Assembly (NCBI RefSeq): GCF_017875275.1
Contig: NZ_JAGGML010000001.1
Coordinates: 4,113,001 to 4,177,000, forward strand
Origin: Xanthobacter flavus
Lineage (GTDB): Bacteria; Pseudomonadota; Alphaproteobacteria; Rhizobiales; Xanthobacteraceae
Direction: 5' to 3'
Length of the DNA: 64,000 nucleotides
Shown here: positions 1 to 9,218 of the stretch, piece by piece
Numbering within the stretch: the first letter of the stretch is position 1
Layout of the letters: the number at the start of each line of letters is the position of its first letter
Made by a program: the position numbers and the translations under genes
Notes under the pieces: generated by a model
What the model was told of the DNA's origin: nothing
Seen by the model: the letters and a program-made list of their open reading frames with translations, nothing else
Database searches by the model: none

Positions 1-713
1 TCCCCAAGGCCGGAATCTCCAAGGGGGGGTCGAGCGAATTCGCCTATCAGGTGATCCGCGCCGAGATCGTCTCACTGGCGCTTGCTCCCGGCTCGGACCT
101 CGACGAGGCGGCGCTGGTGAGCCGCCTCGGCCTCTCGCGCACGCCGCTGCGGGAGGCGCTGGTGCAGATCCTGCCCAATCGCGGCACGCGCGTCGCGCCC
201 ATGGGCTGGAACGACATTCGCGAGCATCTGGAGGCCTTCGACCTCTCCCAGCGCCTCGTCACCCGATGGGCTGCCCTGCGGCGGACCGAGGCGCAGATCG
301 CCGCCATCGACGCCCAGCGGGAGGCGTTCGAGGCGGCGGCGGCGCAGCGGGATTCCGAGGCCATGCTGGAGATCAACTGGCGCTTCCATGCCGCTATCGC
401 CGCCTGCTGCCGCAACAGCGTGGTCGAGCGCTTCTATCTCCAGCTGCTCACCACCAATTTGCGCATCTCGCGCCTTGCCATGACCTACGACTGCTTCGCG
501 ACCGAGGAGGCGTACGACGCGCACATCGGCAACATCATCCGCGAGCACCGCGAGATGGTGGAGGCGATCCGCGCCCGCGATGCCGACCGGGCCGACGCGC
601 TGGGCAGTTCCCACGCCGGGCTCGCGCGCAAGCGCGTGTCCGAATGCCTCACCCAGAGCATGCTGTCGGACATGGAATTGCCGCTCGGCGGCGCGCCCGA
701 CAGCCTCGCCTGA
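1..713 (+). CDS. GntR/FCD transcriptional regulator, 5' end outside window
   Basis: This is a helix-turn-helix repressor or activator of the FCD branch of GntR, predicted to sense a small carboxylate or metal-bound ligand. The reading frame is open to the window edge and already reads as GntR domain before the GTG at 51, so the true start lies upstream. The winged-helix part (SRTPLREAL) runs directly into LPNRG; related proteins usually have about eight more residues there (type LAAEGLVT), so the recognition helix and wing look shortened in frame. The C-terminal FCD domain is intact, with the expected histidines in RFHAAI, REHREM and SSHAGL. It sits 21 bp upstream of a small CxxC gene and cobW, suggesting it controls them. 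DNA binding may be impaired. Confidence 0.85.
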   Translation, partial: PKAGISKGGSSEFAYQVIRAEIVSLALAPGSDLDEAALVSRLGLSRTPLREALVQILPNRGTRVAPMGWNDIREHLEAFDLSQRLVTRWAALRRTEAQIAAIDAQREAFEAAAAQRDSEAMLEINWRFHAAIAACCRNSVVERFYLQLLTTNLRISRLAMTYDCFATEEAYDAHIGNIIREHREMVEAIRARDADRADALGSSHAGLARKRVSECLTQSMLSDMELPLGGAPDSLA

Positions 714-734
714 ATTTCAGAAGGAGAAGCCCGC

Positions 735-1070
735 ATGTGCGAGGTCTGCGCGATCTTCGGCGCCGGCGAGCACTGGAGCGATTTCGCCCGGCAGCGCGAC
801 GCGCGTTTCCCGTTCGAGGACATCCTGCACTACCGGGCGGAACGCCGGCGGCGCATCGCCATGCTGAATGCGCTGGTCGGCCCGCTCGGCCTCGTCTGCG
901 AGGACTGGGACGGGGAGGCGCTGGCGCTCACCGACGCGCGCGGCCGCACCAAGATCGCGCCGACCCTCGGAGACGTCTGGCCCATCGCGGAAAGTCTCTC
1001 GGGTCGCGGCATCGACCCCTTGTCCGAGGATTTTATCGCGCCCGCGCGGGAGGCTCCGGCCCATGGATGA
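735..1070 (+). CDS. Small CxxC protein upstream of CobW GTPase, function unknown
   Basis: A 111-residue soluble protein starting MCEVC, so a CxxC pair sits at residues 2-5. There is no signal peptide or membrane segment, and the middle is rich in arginine and acidic residues. A clear ribosome-binding site (AAGGAG) lies 8 nt before the ATG. The stop codon overlaps the next gene's start by 8 bp (ATGGATGA), so the two are almost certainly translationally coupled. I do not recognise the family. The position next to a CobW metallochaperone and the N-terminal thiol pair suggest a metal-handling partner, which is inference only. Confidence 0.75.
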   Translation: MCEVCAIFGAGEHWSDFARQRDARFPFEDILHYRAERRRRIAMLNALVGPLGLVCEDWDGEALALTDARGRTKIAPTLGDVWPIAESLSGRGIDPLSEDFIAPAREAPAHG

Positions 1071-2100
1071 ACGCCTGCCCCTGATCGTCGTGACCGGCTT
1101 TCTCGGCTCGGGCAAGACGACCCTCATTCGCCGCTTCATCGAAACGTCGGAGGGCGGCGATTCCGGGCTCATGGTCAACGAGTTCGGCGAGGCGGGCGTC
1201 GATCATCGCCTGCTGGTGCATGCCAGCGAGGCGATGGAACTGATCGACGGCGGGTGCCTCTGCTGCGCCCGCCGCTCCGATGTCGCCAAGGCGATGCACG
1301 ATCTGGTGCGCATGGCGAAGGACAGTTCCCGGGCCGGCGGCGGCTTGCGCCGAGCCATCCTGGAAACGTCGGGCCTTGCCGACCCGGCTCCCGTCATCGC
1401 GACCCTCGCCCGTGACCCCTGGCTGAAGGCGCATGTGCGCCTCGCCTCCGTCGTGGCGGTGGTGGACGCGGTGGCGGGCCTGCGCAATCTTGAAAACCGG
1501 CCGGAGGCGCGCCGGCAGGTGGCCATCGCCGATACGGTGGTGATCACCAAGGGCGACATGCGCGCCGCCGAGCCGACGGCCCACCTCGCCGCGGCGGTGC
1601 GCGCCATCTCTCCCGACGCGCGCATCCTCGACATTCAGGACGAGACGTTCCGGCTGGGCGACGTGCTGGCCGGGCGAGAAAGCCTGCATGCCCCGCCGTC
1701 GCCATTCCTGGCCGATGCGCCGGAGCATGATTCCGAGGTCTCCTCCTTCACGCTCCCCATCGAGGGGGCGCTGGACTGGCCGGCCTTTACGCTCTGGCTG
1801 TCGGCGCTGCTCCACGCCCATGGCGACCGCATCCTGCGGGTGAAGGGGCTGCTGCGGACAACATCCTCTAACAGGCCGCTGGCCATCCACGGCGTGCAGC
1901 ATGTGATGCACCCGCCGACGCACCTCGGCGCGGACGACGGCGGGCCGTCCTTCCTCGTCTTCATCGCCCGCGGCATCCGCAAGGCGGAGATCGAGCGCAG
2001 CCTCGCCCGCGCGCTCGATCTGTGTCAGGCGGGCTCCCACATGTCGGACCCTGCGCGGCAGGCGGTGGCTTTCCGCGAAGGCATCGCCCCGGCGGCGTGA
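1063..2100 (+). CDS. CobW/COG0523-family G3E GTPase (putative metallochaperone), copy 1
   Basis: A 345-residue G3E P-loop GTPase of the CobW/COG0523 family, members of which deliver or insert metal ions (Zn, Co, Fe) into client proteins. The Walker A loop is GFLGSGKT at residues 12-19, followed by NEFGE (39-43) and the family metal motif CLCC at 65-68. TKGD occupies the base-recognition position usually written NKxD. The C-terminal CobW_C domain follows (from about residue 220). The ATG at 1063 overlaps the preceding stop codon; a longer in-frame reading upstream is a shadow of the small CxxC gene. A second CobW gene lies at 5241-6269 on the opposite strand, flanking an ABC importer and an amidohydrolase. 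Confidence 0.93.
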   Translation: MDERLPLIVVTGFLGSGKTTLIRRFIETSEGGDSGLMVNEFGEAGVDHRLLVHASEAMELIDGGCLCCARRSDVAKAMHDLVRMAKDSSRAGGGLRRAILETSGLADPAPVIATLARDPWLKAHVRLASVVAVVDAVAGLRNLENRPEARRQVAIADTVVITKGDMRAAEPTAHLAAAVRAISPDARILDIQDETFRLGDVLAGRESLHAPPSPFLADAPEHDSEVSSFTLPIEGALDWPAFTLWLSALLHAHGDRILRVKGLLRTTSSNRPLAIHGVQHVMHPPTHLGADDGGPSFLVFIARGIRKAEIERSLARALDLCQAGSHMSDPARQAVAFREGIAPAA

Positions 2101-2112
2101 GGAGTGCCGGGG

Positions 2113-2151
2113 CCAGTCCTCGGGCGCGTCAGTTCTCAGGCGCGCAAGTCC

Positions 2152-2160
<9 letters not shown>
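2113..2160. repeat. Three tandem 16-bp imperfect repeats at the convergent gene ends
   Basis: Three consecutive 16-bp units (2113-2128, 2129-2144, 2145-2160) share the core AGTyCTCrGGCGCG. They fill the gap between cobW (+) and the ABC ATPase gene (-). The third unit contains the TGA stop of the ATPase gene, so repeat-copy changes could alter that C-terminus only if a unit is lost into the coding end. Confidence 0.85.
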
Positions 2161-2969
<809 letters not shown>

Positions 2970-2973
<4 letters not shown>

Positions 2974-3776
2974 TCTTGCCGCCACGGCGCGAGCCGGCGT
3001 TCCAGCCACTCGAAGAAGATGCTGCCCATCAGGCCGAGCGCGCCCAGCATGATGACGTAGGCGAGCAGCGTCGCGGTGTCGAAGCTCTGCCCGGCGGCGA
3101 GGATCGCGAAGCCGAAGCCGGCGAACGAGCCGAAGAATTCGGCGATGATGATGGCCACCAGCGCCCGCGCCCAGGCGACGCGGATGCCGGAGACGATGAA
3201 CGGCACCGCGAAGGGCAGCGTCACCGTGGTGAACACCTGCCAGCGCGACGCGTTGAACGAGCGCGCCGCCTCGATGAGGTTCTTGTCGGTCGCCTTGAGG
3301 CCGGTCTCGGTCGTCACCAGCACCGGGAAGATGGTGAAGATGGTGACGAGCACGAACTTGGAGGCGAAGCCGAGCCCGAGCCACGCGATGAACAGCGGCG
3401 CCAGCGCCACCAGAGGCACCGAGTTCAGCGCCGTCAGCATCGGCCCGGCGGTGAGCGCCAGCAGCCGGCTCGACGCCAGCGCGAGGCCGATGGCGACGCC
3501 GATCAGCACCGCCACCGGGAAGGACGCCGCCACCGCGCTCACGGTGGCAAGCGCGTTGGTCCACAGCGCCCCGTTGGCGCTCTCCTTGGCAAGCGCCTGG
3601 AAGACCTCGGCCGGCGGCACCAGCAGCAGCTTGTTGGTGACCACATAGGTCGCCAGCACCTGCCAGACCGCCAGCACGAAGGCGAGCGAGATGAGCATCC
3701 GCAGGATGCCGGCCGCGCGCGAGCGCCCTTCGAGGAAGTCGTAGACGCTGCGCCAGAAGGGAGCGGCGGCGGTCAT
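2970..3776 (-). CDS. ABC transporter permease, SsuC/TauC type
   Basis: A 268-residue inner-membrane permease with about six hydrophobic segments and the BPD_transp_1 EAA-like loop (EAARSFNASRWQVFTTVTLP). It forms the channel with the ATPase at 2152-2973 and would receive substrate from the binding protein at 6290-7294. Its start overlaps the end of the amidohydrolase gene by 4 bp and its stop overlaps the ATPase start by 4 bp, so the three genes are translationally coupled. Length and topology are normal for the family. Confidence 0.93.
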
Positions 3777-5179
3777 TCCGCCGCGGCCTTGTGCGCGTGA
3801 CGGGCGGTGGAGACGGCCTGCTTGCCGTAACCCTTCTCGCCCACCACCTTGCCGTCCACATAGATGGTGCGGCCGCGCAGGATGGTGCGCACCGGCTTGC
3901 CCTTGAAGCGGCGGCCGGCATAGGGGCTCCAGCCGACGAGGGAAAGCACGTCCTCGTCGCGCACCTCATATTCGGTGTCGAGGTCCACCAGCACGAGATC
4001 GGCGTCGAAGCCGGGCTTGATCTCGCCCTTGCGGTCGAGCCGGAACAGGCGCGCCGGGCGGGTGGAGGTCGCTTCCACCACGCGCTCCAGAGGCAGCTTG
4101 CCCTCGGTGGCGGCTGTCAGGAACATGGAGAGGTAGAACTGGGTCGAGGGCGTTCCGGTGTGCGCCTTCCAGCCGTCGGTCCAGCCGATTTCCTTCTCCT
4201 CGCGGGTGTGCGGGGCATGGTCGGTGGCGATGATGTCGATGGTGCCGTCGCGCACGCCTTCCCACAGGCCAGGCACGTTCTTCTCCGGCACCCAGTAGGA
4301 GAGCGCATAGGAGCCGAGGCGCTGGATCGCCGCCCATTCGCAGCCGAGGAACAGCGCCCAGGGATTGAGTTCGCACGTCACCTTCTGGCCGCGCGCCTTG
4401 GCCTCGCGGATGAGCTGCACCGAGCCGGCGGTCTGGGTGTGCAGGATGTGGAGATGGCAGCCCGCCGCCTTCTGCAGGCGCAGCAGGGTGGCGATTGCGG
4501 TCTCCCAGATCACGCCGTCATGGGCGGCGTAGGCCTTGGCGTAGGCGAGGGCGTCGCGCTCCCCGCGCGCCCAGAACTCCTGTTCGATCACGTCCATCAG
4601 GGCCTGATCGTGGGGATGGATCATGAGCGGCACGTCCTGCGCGGCGGCTGCCTGCATGATCTCCAGGATCTTGCCGTGGTCGTGCACGCCGATGCCCGGC
4701 ATGTGCGGATAGGAGCGACCGGTGTCCACCACCATGAAGAATTTGAAGGCGGCGATGCCGGTCGCGGCCATCCCCGGGACTTCATCGAGGATGGTGGGGG
4801 CAGGGTTGAAGTTCCAGTCCACCACCGCGTCGCGCTCATAGATGGCGAACTGCTTCTCCAGCAGGTCCAGGGTGTTGGGCGGCGGGGTCACGTTGGGCAT
4901 GGCGACCGAGGTGGTCACGCCGCCGGCGGCGCACTGGAGCGTCGAGGTGTAGATGGTGTCCTTGTATTCGAAGCCCGGCAGCGAGCCCTCGCGGTGGTGC
5001 GAGTGCATGTCGATGACGCCGGGCAGGATGGCGAGGCCCTTGGCGTCGATCACCTCGGCGGCGGCGGGCTCCAGCCCCGGCTCGAAGATGCCGGCGATGG
5101 CCCCGTCCTTGATGCCGATGGAGGCCTCGAAGCGGCCGTCGGCGGTCACGACGAGGCCGTTCTTGATGATGGTGTCCAC
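3773..5179 (-). CDS. Dihydroorotase-like cyclic amidohydrolase
   Basis: A 468-residue metal-dependent amidohydrolase of the dihydroorotase/allantoinase/dihydropyrimidinase group, expected to open a cyclic amide ring. It has the metal-binding HSH at residues 59-61, a candidate carboxylated lysine in AAFKFFMV, further histidines in MIHPHD and HILHTQT, and the catalytic-type DHAPH. Placement in an importer operon argues for catabolism or nitrogen scavenging, not pyrimidine synthesis. The two flanking CobW GTPases could supply its metal. The exact substrate (hydantoin, ureide, dihydropyrimidine or other) cannot be read from sequence. Confidence 0.9.
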   Translation of the reverse strand: MDTIIKNGLVVTADGRFEASIGIKDGAIAGIFEPGLEPAAAEVIDAKGLAILPGVIDMHSHHREGSLPGFEYKDTIYTSTLQCAAGGVTTSVAMPNVTPPPNTLDLLEKQFAIYERDAVVDWNFNPAPTILDEVPGMAATGIAAFKFFMVVDTGRSYPHMPGIGVHDHGKILEIMQAAAAQDVPLMIHPHDQALMDVIEQEFWARGERDALAYAKAYAAHDGVIWETAIATLLRLQKAAGCHLHILHTQTAGSVQLIREAKARGQKVTCELNPWALFLGCEWAAIQRLGSYALSYWVPEKNVPGLWEGVRDGTIDIIATDHAPHTREEKEIGWTDGWKAHTGTPSTQFYLSMFLTAATEGKLPLERVVEATSTRPARLFRLDRKGEIKPGFDADLVLVDLDTEYEVRDEDVLSLVGWSPYAGRRFKGKPVRTILRGRTIYVDGKVVGEKGYGKQAVSTARHAHKAAAE

Positions 5180-5240
5180 ACTACTCTCCTGAGGACGAGG
5201 CCCGCGCGGGCCGATTTGAAAGTGAAGGGCCGGCGGCGCG

Positions 5241-6269
5241 TCAGGATGCGAGATCGAGCGCCACGGGGCGGGTGCGGATCACGTCCAGCACCTCGGTCAC
5301 GTAGGCCTGCGACAGGCCGCGGGTGATGAAGACGATGCGCGAGCCCGCCATGCCCTCCGGCCAGGCGGCAAGCTCGACCGGCGGCGAGAACAGCCGCTGA
5401 ACGGCCTGCACCACCACCGGCCTGGGGCGGCCGGCGATGGCGAGGATGCCCTTCACCCGCAGCAGATCGTCGCCATGGGCGATGACCAGCGCATCGAGCC
5501 ACGCCGAAACGTGCTCCCAGTGCAGGGGCTCCTCGAATGCGAGGCAGAAGGAGCCGATGTCCTCCCGGTGGGTCACCGGGTCCGCCGCCTCGAAGGCTTC
5601 CGCGCGCAGCCAGGCGCGCACTTCGCTGGGGCGGGTGTTGGGATCGGCGGGGTCGATGCCGTCGAGCAATGTCGGCTGGGCAAGATGCGTGAGCGAGGAG
5701 CGATGCAGCCGCGCGCCGGGGGACAGGCCGGCGATGCGGGCTTCCAGCGGGGCGAGGTCGCTGCCCGCCAGATCGGCCTTGGTGAGCACCACCTCGTCGG
5801 CGACGCCCACCTGCTTGCGGGCCTCAGCGTGGCGGTCGAGCGTGCCCATGCCCTGCACCGCGTCCACCGCCGTCACCACCCGCCCGAGGCGATAGGCGCG
5901 GGCCACGGGGAAGGTGATCAGTGCCTGGATGACCGGGCCGGGATCGGCCATGCCGGTGGTCTCGATGATGACCCGCGCGAACGCCTTCACCTCGCCGCGG
6001 GCGCGCTTCTCGGTGAGGTCGCGGAGCGTCTCCACGAGGTCGCCCTTCACGGTGCAGCACAGGCAGCCGGTGGACAGCTCGATGGTGTTGTCCGAACTCG
6101 CGGCGATGAGGGCATGGTCGATGCCGATCTCGCCGAACTCGTTGACGATCACGGCCGCGTCGCTCAGCGCGGGATCCCGCAGCCACCCGTTGAGCAGGGT
6201 GGTCTTGCCCGATCCGAGGAAGCCGGTGAGCAGCGTCACCGGCGTCCGCATGTCGCGAAAATGGGCCAT
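5241..6269 (-). CDS. CobW/COG0523-family G3E GTPase, copy 2
   Basis: A 342-residue CobW-family GTPase with Walker A GFLGSGKT at residues 16-23, NEFGE at 43-47 and the metal motif CLCC at 69-72, followed by a CobW_C domain. TKAD takes the NKxD position. It is clearly related to the copy at 1063-2100 but not a recent duplicate. I chose the ATG at 6269 because AGGGGAG lies 9 nt upstream; an alternative GTG at 6293 would overlap the stop of the binding-protein gene as GTGA. It lies between the binding protein and the amidohydrolase, which makes the amidohydrolase its most likely metal client. Confidence 0.93.
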   Translation of the reverse strand: MAHFRDMRTPVTLLTGFLGSGKTTLLNGWLRDPALSDAAVIVNEFGEIGIDHALIAASSDNTIELSTGCLCCTVKGDLVETLRDLTEKRARGEVKAFARVIIETTGMADPGPVIQALITFPVARAYRLGRVVTAVDAVQGMGTLDRHAEARKQVGVADEVVLTKADLAGSDLAPLEARIAGLSPGARLHRSSLTHLAQPTLLDGIDPADPNTRPSEVRAWLRAEAFEAADPVTHREDIGSFCLAFEEPLHWEHVSAWLDALVIAHGDDLLRVKGILAIAGRPRPVVVQAVQRLFSPPVELAAWPEGMAGSRIVFITRGLSQAYVTEVLDVIRTRPVALDLAS

Positions 6270-6289
6270 GGTGCCGGCTCCCCTCGGGC

Positions 6290-7294
6290 TCACTTGCCGG
6301 CGATGTAGCTCGGGTCGTAATAGCGCTTGAGGTCGAAGGCCTGGGTCTGGGGATCGCCCCCCACGGCCGTGTCGATCTTGTAGAGGTTTTCGAGGCCGGC
6401 CGCCTTCACGGCGAGATCGGCGGGGATCGCCTTCTGCTCCTTCACGATGAAGGCGTAGGAATCCTCCACCACGTCGCGCGGCGTCTTGGTGTAGGCGGCG
6501 AGCACGTCGATGGCCGCATCCTTGTTGGCCGGGTCGTCGATGAAGGCGGCCGCCTCTTTCAGCGCCTGCGTCAGCGCGATCGCCGCAGGGCGGGTGGCGG
6601 GGGCTTCGCCCCAGGACTTGTTCAGCACGAGGGGCGTCTGCACATAGGGCTCACGATAGACATCGAGCAGCACGGCGCCGTCGCGCCCCGCGAGGGTGTC
6701 GAAGGGGGCGATGAGGAGCGCGCCCGCGACCTGCCCGTTGCCCATGGCGATGATGCGGTCGCGCGAGTTGGCAATGGACACCATCTGCGCGCCGGCCGGG
6801 TCCACGCCCGCCTGCTTCAGCTGAAATTTCAGGAGGTTGGCCGTGCCGCCCTTGACCGCTCCGGCGGTCAGCGGCTTGCCGGCGAGATCCTTCACCGAGG
6901 CCGTGCCCTTGGCGCCGTAGAGGCGCAGGATGGTCTTGTCGAGCACCGCGCCGGCGATGATGACCGGGGCGCCCTTGTCGATGGCGCGCACCGCGAGGTC
7001 GCCCAGCGAGATGCCCGCGTCCGCGCTGCCCGATGCGACCGCCTGCAGCAGCGCCGGGCTGTCCGACGCGCGCAGTTCGCGCACGGTGATGTTGCGCTTG
7101 TCGTAGAAGCCCTTTTCCACGGCGATGGCGTGCAGCCAGAGCAGGGCGCTGGGGGCGAGGACCGCGAGCTTCACCTCGGTCTTCGGAGCGCCCTGCGCAG
7201 CGGCGGGCGAGAAGGGCAGGGCGGTTGCGCAGCTCAGGGCGAAGGTCGCCGCCAGAGCGGCTGCGAGGCGGCGTGTCACGACGCGCGTCATCAT
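6290..7294 (-). CDS. ABC substrate-binding protein, SsuA/TauA/NMT1 type
   Basis: A 334-residue periplasmic binding protein that captures the substrate for the importer at 2152-3776. An N-terminal signal peptide (RRLAAALAATFALSCATALPF then AAAQG, cleavage near residue 32) precedes the NMT1-like domain. Two adjacent ATG codons (7294 and 7291) follow GGAGAG; longer upstream frames lack a ribosome-binding site. It is the first gene of the five-gene minus-strand operon and is divergent from an IclR regulator, with two palindromes in the intergenic region. Confidence 0.9.
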   Translation of the reverse strand: MMTRVVTRRLAAALAATFALSCATALPFSPAAAQGAPKTEVKLAVLAPSALLWLHAIAVEKGFYDKRNITVRELRASDSPALLQAVASGSADAGISLGDLAVRAIDKGAPVIIAGAVLDKTILRLYGAKGTASVKDLAGKPLTAGAVKGGTANLLKFQLKQAGVDPAGAQMVSIANSRDRIIAMGNGQVAGALLIAPFDTLAGRDGAVLLDVYREPYVQTPLVLNKSWGEAPATRPAAIALTQALKEAAAFIDDPANKDAAIDVLAAYTKTPRDVVEDSYAFIVKEQKAIPADLAVKAAGLENLYKIDTAVGGDPQTQAFDLKRYYDPSYIAGK

Positions 7295-7389
7295 CTCTCT
7301 CCGGGAAGAAGGACGCGTCTTACCGCGCGTCACCTGAACCAAAGAGTGCTCGATCTCTCGCGGAGCTTCAAGCATAATTCGCAGCAATT

Positions 7390-7409
7390 GGGAATTTTGT
7401 GAAATTCCC
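7390..7409. promoter_or_regulatory. Perfect inverted repeat, candidate IclR operator 1
   Basis: GGGAATTT (7390-7397) is separated by TGTG from AAATTCCC (7402-7409). It lies between the divergent binding-protein and IclR genes. A GTG at 7399 inside it could be read as an early IclR start, but the palindrome argues that this is control DNA. Confidence 0.6.
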
Positions 7410-7414
7410 GGTCA

Positions 7415-7431
7415 ATGATATAACGTATCAT
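7415..7431. promoter_or_regulatory. Perfect inverted repeat, candidate operator 2
   Basis: ATGATA (7415-7420), spacer TAACG, TATCAT (7426-7431). It lies 6 bp from the palindrome at 7390-7409 and immediately upstream of the preferred IclR start. Its sequence is unrelated to the first site, so two different regulators, or one regulator and RNA polymerase features, may be involved. Confidence 0.55.
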
Positions 7432-7434
7432 CGA

Positions 7435-8205
7435 GTGGGGGCGGACGTGGCCAGCAGGATTCTTCAGGTGATGGGCTTGTTTCGCGGGCGCCCATGGCCG
7501 CTGACGGTGGAGGACATCGCGCAGGAGACGGGCGTGTCCCAGAGTTCCGCCTATCGCGACGTGCAGGAACTTTGCCGGGCCGGCTTCCTCGATCCGGTCA
7601 TCGGCGCGGGCTATGTGCTCGGCCCCGCCTTCATCGAGTACGACCGGCTTCTGCGGCAGGGGGACACGCTGATCCCCATCGCCTCGCGGGTGATGCGCGA
7701 CCTGCTCGACCAGACCACCCAACGTGCGACGGCCATCCTGTGCCGGCGCTATCGCGACACGGTGATGTGCGTCCATCAGGAGCACGGCAGCGCGCCCCAT
7801 CCCATCACCACCTACGAGCGGGGCGTCGCCATGCCGCTCTTCGCCGGCGCGTCATCCAAGGTGGTGCTGGCGCATCTCGACGACCGCTCCCTCAAGCGGA
7901 TCTATCTCGACAACGAGGACATCATCCGCGCCCGGCTCGGACATGGCGACTGGAAGGCCTTCAAGGCCGAGGTGCGGGCCATCCGCCGGGACGGGGTGGC
8001 GGAGACGGTCTCCGAGGTCGCGGAGGGGCGCGCCGGTGTCGCGGCCCCGGTGCTCGTGAACAAGCAGGTCATCGCCGGGGTCAGCCTTGTGCTCGCGGCC
8101 GAGGACCTCGCCGGCGCCTCGCCGGCCATCCGCGCCGCGGTCATCGACGCGGGGCGGCGGATTTCCGAGGAGATCGCCGGCAGCGGCACGTGGGTGGCGC
8201 GGTAG
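7435..8205 (+). CDS. IclR-family transcriptional regulator
   Basis: A ligand-responsive regulator of about 256 residues. The N-terminal winged helix (TVEDIAQETGVSQSSAYRDV) is followed by an IclR effector domain (MPLFAGASSKVVLAHL and GVAETVSEVAEGRAGVAAPV are typical). Possible starts are GTG at 7399, 7435 and 7447; I favour a start after the two palindromes, and 7447 has the best purine-rich leader (GGGGGCGG). Divergent transcription from the importer-amidohydrolase operon makes that operon the likely target. The gene ends in a strong hairpin shared with the convergent lyase gene. Confidence 0.88.
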   Translation: MGADVASRILQVMGLFRGRPWPLTVEDIAQETGVSQSSAYRDVQELCRAGFLDPVIGAGYVLGPAFIEYDRLLRQGDTLIPIASRVMRDLLDQTTQRATAILCRRYRDTVMCVHQEHGSAPHPITTYERGVAMPLFAGASSKVVLAHLDDRSLKRIYLDNEDIIRARLGHGDWKAFKAEVRAIRRDGVAETVSEVAEGRAGVAAPVLVNKQVIAGVSLVLAAEDLAGASPAIRAAVIDAGRRISEEIAGSGTWVAR

Positions 8206-8225
8206 TTCGGCCCTTAAAATGAGGC

Positions 8226-8254
8226 GGGGCGGCTCCAGCAGATGGAGCCGCCCC
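8226..8254. terminator. 12-bp perfect hairpin between convergent genes
   Basis: GGGGCGGCTCCA (8226-8237), loop GCAGA, TGGAGCCGCCCC (8243-8254). It sits in the 72-bp gap between the IclR gene (+) and the lyase gene (-). No clear T-run follows on either strand. Confidence 0.6.
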
Positions 8255-8277
8255 GGTCGGACTTCAAATCGCGTCGC

Positions 8278-9207
8278 TCAGACCAGCGCGCGGGGGTCGT
8301 GCCGGGCGAGGCGGGAGAGCAGGTAGTCCACTTCCGCCCGCGCGGTGGCGGAGAGGGACGAGCCCGGCTTGCGCTGGGCGTCGGAGGCGATGAAGCCGCG
8401 CTTCATCATCACATATTTGCGCACCGCGAGACCGACGCCCTGCTGTTGCTCGTAGCGCAGCAGCGGCAAATGCGCGTCGAACAGGTCATGCGCCGCCTCC
8501 CGCTCGCCGGCCTTCTGCAACTTCACGACATCGCCCAGCATCTCGGGGAAGGCGTAGCCGGTCATGGCGCCGTCCGCCCCGCGCTCCATCTCGAAATCGA
8601 GGAACAGCGCGCCGTTGCCGGTGAGGATGGAGATGGGGCGCATGGAGCCTTCCTTCTGGAAGGCGCGCAGCGCCGAGATCTTCTCCAGCCCCGGCCAGTC
8701 CTCGTGCTTCAGCATCACGCAGGAGGGGTTCTCCTGAACGATCTGGCGGATGACCTTGGGCGTCATCTGCACGGTGAGGGTGAGCGGATAATCCTGGATG
8801 ACGAAGGGGATATCGTCGCCGATGGCCTCGATGGCCTGCCGGTAATAGCCGGTGATCTGGTCGTCCGTGCGCAGGCTCGGCGGCGGGGCGATCATGACGC
8901 CCGCCGCGCCCTTGTCCATGGCAGCGCGCGCCAGCCAGCGCATGGCGGCAAGGCCCGGCGCCGAGACGCCGACGATGACCGGCAGCTGGCCGAAGCCGGC
9001 GATGAAGCGCGCGGTGACGGCAAGCGATTCCTCCGGCTCCAGCTTGGGCGCCTCGCCCATGATGCCGAGCACCGTGACGCCGGTGGCGCCGGCTGCGAGA
9101 TAGCGCGCGATCAGGGTGTCGAGGGAGCCCTCGTCGATCTTCCCGTCCGGCGTGAACGGGGTGGGGGCGATGGGGAACAGGCCGGAGGCGCTGGCGTCGA
9201 GAAGCAT
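8278..9207 (-). CDS. Dihydrodipicolinate synthase-family aldolase/dehydratase
   Basis: A 309-residue TIM-barrel class I aldolase of the DapA/KdgD group. The Schiff-base lysine is the one in CVMLKHEDWP, the acidic tyrosine position is PFVIQDYPLTL, and GIMGEAPKL replaces the GTTGE loop seen in DapA. It is last in the minus-strand sugar operon and divergent genes encode an IlvD dehydratase and a lactonase, so I infer that it cleaves or dehydrates a 2-keto-3-deoxy sugar acid and does not make lysine. KdgD (5-dehydro-4-deoxyglucarate dehydratase) and a 2-keto-3-deoxy-acid aldolase are both possible. It starts at ATG 9207, just after the SDR gene ends at 9219. Confidence 0.88.
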   Translation of the reverse strand: MLLDASASGLFPIAPTPFTPDGKIDEGSLDTLIARYLAAGATGVTVLGIMGEAPKLEPEESLAVTARFIAGFGQLPVIVGVSAPGLAAMRWLARAAMDKGAAGVMIAPPPSLRTDDQITGYYRQAIEAIGDDIPFVIQDYPLTLTVQMTPKVIRQIVQENPSCVMLKHEDWPGLEKISALRAFQKEGSMRPISILTGNGALFLDFEMERGADGAMTGYAFPEMLGDVVKLQKAGEREAAHDLFDAHLPLLRYEQQQGVGLAVRKYVMMKRGFIASDAQRKPGSSLSATARAEVDYLLSRLARHDPRALV

Positions 9208-9218
9208 GATGAACCCGA

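Noticed and set aside
1033-2040. Long open frame on the minus strand across cobW
   Set aside because: Arginine- and histidine-rich sequence with no domain pattern; it is the antisense shadow of a GC-rich real gene, as are many similar long frames in the window.
2974-3969. Apparent N-terminal extension of the ABC ATPase frame through the permease gene
   Set aside because: The extension is out of frame with the permease and has low-complexity residues; ATPase homology begins just after 2973.
7399-7434. GTG 7399 as the IclR start
   Set aside because: It lies inside a perfect palindrome and lacks a good ribosome-binding site; later GTG codons are better, though this cannot be settled by sequence.
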